A stretch of DNA of 64,000 bases. It comes from Halodesulfovibrio aestuarii. Lineage in GTDB: Bacteria; Desulfobacterota; Desulfovibrionia; Desulfovibrionales; Desulfovibrionaceae. The stretch lies in assembly GCF_050571805.1 (NCBI RefSeq), contig NZ_CP192219.1. The stretch is one strand, 5' to 3'. The position numbers and the translations under genes are program-made. This document shows positions 61,104 through 64,000 of the stretch, one piece after another (within the stretch, counting starts at the first letter, position 1; the number at the start of each line of letters is the position of its first letter). The notes beneath the pieces were generated by a model. The model was not told the DNA's origin. It searched no databases and saw only the letters and a program-made list of their open reading frames with translations.

Positions 61104-61382
61104 CGATAATGCCTTTATTCGACCACAGGCTGAGCTGCGGCATGTTTGCTTCAGAATACTGCTAATCCCATCGATTCAGGCAGTAAATATACGGCACTAT
61201 AAAAGTCACCATAGAGAATGACAACACCCAACTACCCCGCTCACTGAATTTTGAGAAAACAAAGCCTCATGCGGCTAGACCTGCGTATGCTTATTTCGTC
61301 GTACTTTTTAGCAACCACTTGCATCAGGCATACCTCTATGAGATACAAAATATTGTAATTTTAGAACAAAAGGAGATTGAAT

Positions 61383-62276
61383 ATGCAGCGAAGGTTTTCA
61401 CTTTTCCTTTGCATGTTGGCCCTGTTTGTCATTTGTGGTTGCGCTGCTCATCAGAACCATCAGGGACGTCAGGATAAGCACAATATTCGCGTTCAAACCG
61501 CCAGCGTCAACGGTGTGCACCTTGGGTACCGTGTTACCGGCAGCGGCCCTCCGCTCTTGTTGATCATGGGATATGCCGGAACTATGGACGTATGGGATCC
61601 ATCCATGGTGGCAGAATTGGCAAAAGAAAGAACCGTCATTCTCTTTGACAACCGCGGCATGGGATATTCAAGCATTAACAACGCCCCGCTGAGCATAGAG
61701 TTGATGGCCTCGGATGCAGTAGCCTTGTTAAATGCACTCGGAATTAAACGCGCTGATATCATGGGATGGTCCATGGGGTCGGTCATTGCGCAGGAAATAG
61801 CGCTTAACCATCCCGATAAGGTGGATAAGCTCGTGCTCTATGCAACGGCTGTGGACTTGGCTCCAGTAAAAGCCGCACTGGACAGGATGGGGGCTCTGAG
61901 TCAGAAGCAGTTTATGGCTCAACTGTTTCCCGATACATGGAAAAATCTGCATCCTGACATTTTTTCAAAGCTTCCTGTACCTGCGATTGCACCATCACCT
62001 GAAGTTATCCAGCGACAATACAAAGCTGTAACCAACTGGCGTGGAACCAGAGACCAACTTGCTTCTCTGAATACGGATACACTTGTTATTGTCGGGCAGG
62101 CTGACCGGATTACGCCTCCTGATCAAGCCTTGGCTGCCGTCAATCTCATCAAAGGGGCATGGCTTGTCCGGTTCAAGGGGGCAGGCCACTGGTTAATGTA
62201 TCAGGCCGGAGAGGATATGGCTTTGACGATTGAGCGCTTTCTTGATGCACAGGAAAATCTGTTGTCCAATTTCTGA
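61383..62276 (+). CDS. Alpha/beta hydrolase lipoprotein
   Basis: About 297 residues. Lipoprotein signal with lipobox VICGC, then an alpha/beta hydrolase fold with the oxyanion GYAGTMDVW, nucleophile Ser in GWSMGSV (~128-134), Asp in VGQADRITPPDQ and catalytic His in GAGHWLMYQ near the C-terminus. A complete triad implies an active esterase/lactonase-like enzyme on the periplasmic side. The ATG at 61383 has AAAGGAG seven bases upstream; a TTG six bases earlier is less likely. Substrate unknown. Confidence 0.85.
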   Translation: MQRRFSLFLCMLALFVICGCAAHQNHQGRQDKHNIRVQTASVNGVHLGYRVTGSGPPLLLIMGYAGTMDVWDPSMVAELAKERTVILFDNRGMGYSSINNAPLSIELMASDAVALLNALGIKRADIMGWSMGSVIAQEIALNHPDKVDKLVLYATAVDLAPVKAALDRMGALSQKQFMAQLFPDTWKNLHPDIFSKLPVPAIAPSPEVIQRQYKAVTNWRGTRDQLASLNTDTLVIVGQADRITPPDQALAAVNLIKGAWLVRFKGAGHWLMYQAGEDMALTIERFLDAQENLLSNF

Positions 62277-62385
62277 TAATTAGCTGTACTTTCAGTTGTA
62301 TTTTCATCAGACACTCCCCCCGCCAGCCGACGAGGGGAGGCCAGAACTCTAAGGCTCCGAAAAGCCTGCCGGTGTATGCGTCTCA

Positions 62386-62880
62386 TCAATCAATGGAGGA
62401 CATTTTGGCAATGAAAAGGAAGAGGTTCGCAAACCGTTTATCCATGGAGTCAAAAATTTCTTGAGCATGAGCGCTACCGCATGGCATATATACCATTGTC
62501 ATATCATAGTTCTCAAACGCATCCTGAATCATATCTGCAAGTATCTTGCTTCGTTCCTTGCGTGAAAGAGCTGGATCGAAAGATTCTGTTCTTTGGCTAG
62601 CAAAATCTGGTGAGATGACGGGATAAACAGTATCCAAATGACGCTCATATATCACTCTGGTTTGATTAGGAGCTAAAACAGGCGGGTCTAACAATATTGC
62701 ACGGGTTACTTCCTGATCAACGTGATCCATGTGAGATTCACCCAAAAAAATAACTACATATGGCTTCTTCTGTTTTTGCAGCATATCAGGGAGTACTTTA
62801 TTAAGATAAGTAATACTCTTTTCTGCACTGCTTTTCACACTTGCCATATCCAACTGAGAATACGTACCGTTATTAGGCAT
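62386..62880 (-). CDS. Small protein with two GxxH motifs, possibly EreA/ChaN/TIKI fold
   Basis: 164 residues from the ATG at 62880, which has a GAGG site (the frame reaches 62910). A beta strand VVIFLGESHMDHVDQEVTRAILLD carries GxxH-like GESH with further His/Asp. Near the C-terminus MVYMPCGSAHAQEIF carries a second G-x-x-H. Paired GxxH motifs are the hallmark of the erythromycin-esterase/ChaN/TIKI superfamily of metal or haem binding proteins. The protein is shorter than classical members. Function inferred only from these motifs. Confidence 0.5.
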   Translation of the reverse strand: MPNNGTYSQLDMASVKSSAEKSITYLNKVLPDMLQKQKKPYVVIFLGESHMDHVDQEVTRAILLDPPVLAPNQTRVIYERHLDTVYPVISPDFASQRTESFDPALSRKERSKILADMIQDAFENYDMTMVYMPCGSAHAQEIFDSMDKRFANLFLFIAKMSSID

Positions 62881-63267
62881 AATTACCTCGCTATGTTTTT
62901 CTAGTCTCATTTTTTAGAACTGGTACTCGGCATCTCCCTTCTACAAATTACTGAAACTTTTTTCCAGTAACTGCAAGGCCACAGAAGTTGCCTTTCCCAC
63001 TACTGCCAGCAATAGATCCATTATTTTTTGCGAGTAGCTATTCCCATTCACGTTGCAGGAGCTACCTGCACTCTATGAATGTTGCCTACGATTTTAACAT
63101 GCCTGTTTCCCTACCAATACCCCCAAATTGTCCTTTTTCCTAAAATATTCCTGCAACAGAAGATTGCAAAAAACAACTCAAGCTTCTTTAAAAGACACAA
63201 GTCAAAAACACTCCATATAAGGAAGAAGCTCGGCAAGGCATCTTCTCTTATCCTGGAGTATTTTTTA

Positions 63268-63310
63268 TAACAACAAACGGCGACATGTATCGCTGGGATA
63301 CGTGTCGCCG
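63268..63310 (-). terminator. Terminator of the flavodoxin-like gene
   Basis: CGGCGACA...TGTCGCCG with an inner GTATC/GATAC pairing (63278-63310). On the minus strand it is followed by TTTGTTGTT. The rest of the 62911-63387 gap shows no convincing gene. Confidence 0.75.
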
Positions 63311-63387
63311 AATCAGTTTAAATCAAAATATGGGTGCAAACCTCACATGAGGAATCTACTATTTGTATAGTATTTCATAGAATAGAC

Positions 63388-63951
63388 TCATACCTCCTCA
63401 AAGGAAGGTAGTAATGAAGATATCAGCCCTTTTGTTTTTTCACGCACCTGTCTTAAATCCTCAGAGTTTGGACGCCCTTCGATGTTACCAAGACGGCCGG
63501 AGGTATTGTAATGCCACATTTTTTCAGGAACAAATGCTCCGGGGATACTCCACTCATCCGCGACAGTAATCCCGTGATGAGCAAAGAGCTGCCCCATATA
63601 TTTAATGGCAGGCACAGCTTCATCCACTCCCGTATGCGGGCCGGCATAGGTACAATATACGCAAGCGAATTTTCCATGAATCATTGGCGAACCCGGAAGA
63701 ATCAGGTCATTTTGGCGGGCATAACTCATTTGATTCTCTATCCAGCTCAGCATAGCCTTCCCCGGAAGCCATGTATAAACACCGGAACCAATAAATGTTA
63801 GATCGTACGCAAGCAGGTCAATTACCGCTCCATTCTTTTTAACGTTAACAGTTGTAACAGCATGACCGCCTTCGGTCACCGCTTTCTCAATTTCAACAGC
63901 AACCTTTTCGGTCTGTCCATTCAATGATGCATACAAATTAAGAATATTCAT
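63388..63951 (-). CDS. Flavodoxin-fold protein
   Basis: 187 residues beginning with the FMN phosphate loop NLYASLNGQTEKVAVEI (~4-20, S/T-x-x-G-x-T pattern) and a second FMN-binding loop around GSGVYTWLPGKAML (~56-69). It resembles flavodoxin_5/HemG-like or ArsH-type quinone reductase proteins but lacks their full signatures. It may carry electrons or reduce a small substrate. A short 49-base upstream sequence reaches the right window edge. Confidence 0.78.
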   Translation of the reverse strand: MNILNLYASLNGQTEKVAVEIEKAVTEGGHAVTTVNVKKNGAVIDLLAYDLTFIGSGVYTWLPGKAMLSWIENQMSYARQNDLILPGSPMIHGKFACVYCTYAGPHTGVDEAVPAIKYMGQLFAHHGITVADEWSIPGAFVPEKMWHYNTSGRLGNIEGRPNSEDLRQVREKTKGLISSLLPSFEEV

Positions 63952-64000
63952 TTTGTAACCTTACTTTTGCTTAGTAAACCGAATCAAATAATTACCTTCG

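Noticed and set aside
63079..63270. 63-codon plus-strand frame in the gap before the flavodoxin-like gene
   Set aside because: AT-rich lysine/phenylalanine/isoleucine composition without a ribosome binding site, overlapping the region of a minus-strand terminator.
1..64000. tRNA genes, CRISPR arrays, insertion sequences or prophage
   Set aside because: No cloverleaf ending in CCA context, regular spaced repeats, transposase or phage genes were seen anywhere in the window.

Overview
The window looks like chromosome of a marine, low-GC member of the Desulfovibrionaceae (Desulfovibrio / Halodesulfovibrio / Maridesulfovibrio type). This is inferred from gene content, not from a marker gene. The content includes many sigma-54 activators paired with histidine kinases, TauE/SafE plus universal stress proteins, a glycyl-radical diol dehydratase, a complete Tad (Flp) pilus locus, and AT-leaning codon use. 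I found no rRNA, tRNA, CRISPR array, phage or insertion sequence. Most intergenic gaps hold only promoters and clear factor-independent terminators.

Layout. 1-5.4 kb: partial dprA, a CpoB/YbgF-like TPR lipoprotein, an unknown polytopic membrane protein, ilvE, and a small RRM RNA-binding protein enclosed by two inverted copies of an ~80-bp dispersed palindromic repeat. 5.4-9.1 kb: argF-argG-argH. 9.1-17.1 kb: a UPF0280/ApbE-like protein, a photolyase/cryptochrome of the FeS-BCP fold that has lost the iron-sulfur cysteines, EamA, TDT and Bcr/CflA transporters, and small orphan genes. 17.2-20.6 kb: modA-modB without modC, followed by an unusual RNase H-like + DUF429 fusion.

20.8-29.4 kb is the most interesting region. 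A TauE/SafE permease, two UspA-type proteins and three small proteins are transcribed away from a Lon-type protease whose N-terminal substrate domain is missing and which carries a two-component receiver domain spliced in just before the AAA+ module. A HAMP histidine kinase and an NtrC-family regulator follow. The divergent promoter region between the usp gene and the receiver-Lon gene holds a good -24/-12 (sigma-54) promoter and phased palindromic sites that could be its enhancers. This looks like a two-component, sigma-54 and regulated-proteolysis stress circuit.

29.5-34.6 kb: cupin, AraC regulator, and an AdiA-like amino-acid decarboxylase with an AdiC-like antiporter. 34.7-38.7 kb: a four-gene envelope cluster (retropepsin-like protease, inactive transglutaminase with 7TM, RimK-like ATP-grasp ligase, lipoprotein). 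39.5-51.6 kb: a Tad pilus locus with three Flp pilins, two of them a recent ~400-bp tandem duplication. 51.7-59.2 kb: a B12-independent glycerol/1,2-diol dehydratase with activase and HbpS-like protein, divergent from a PocR-domain histidine kinase and sigma-54 regulator that probably control it. 59.2-64 kb: RtcB, Gph-type HAD phosphatase, a lipoprotein alpha/beta hydrolase, a small GxxH protein possibly of the EreA/ChaN/TIKI fold, and a flavodoxin-like protein.
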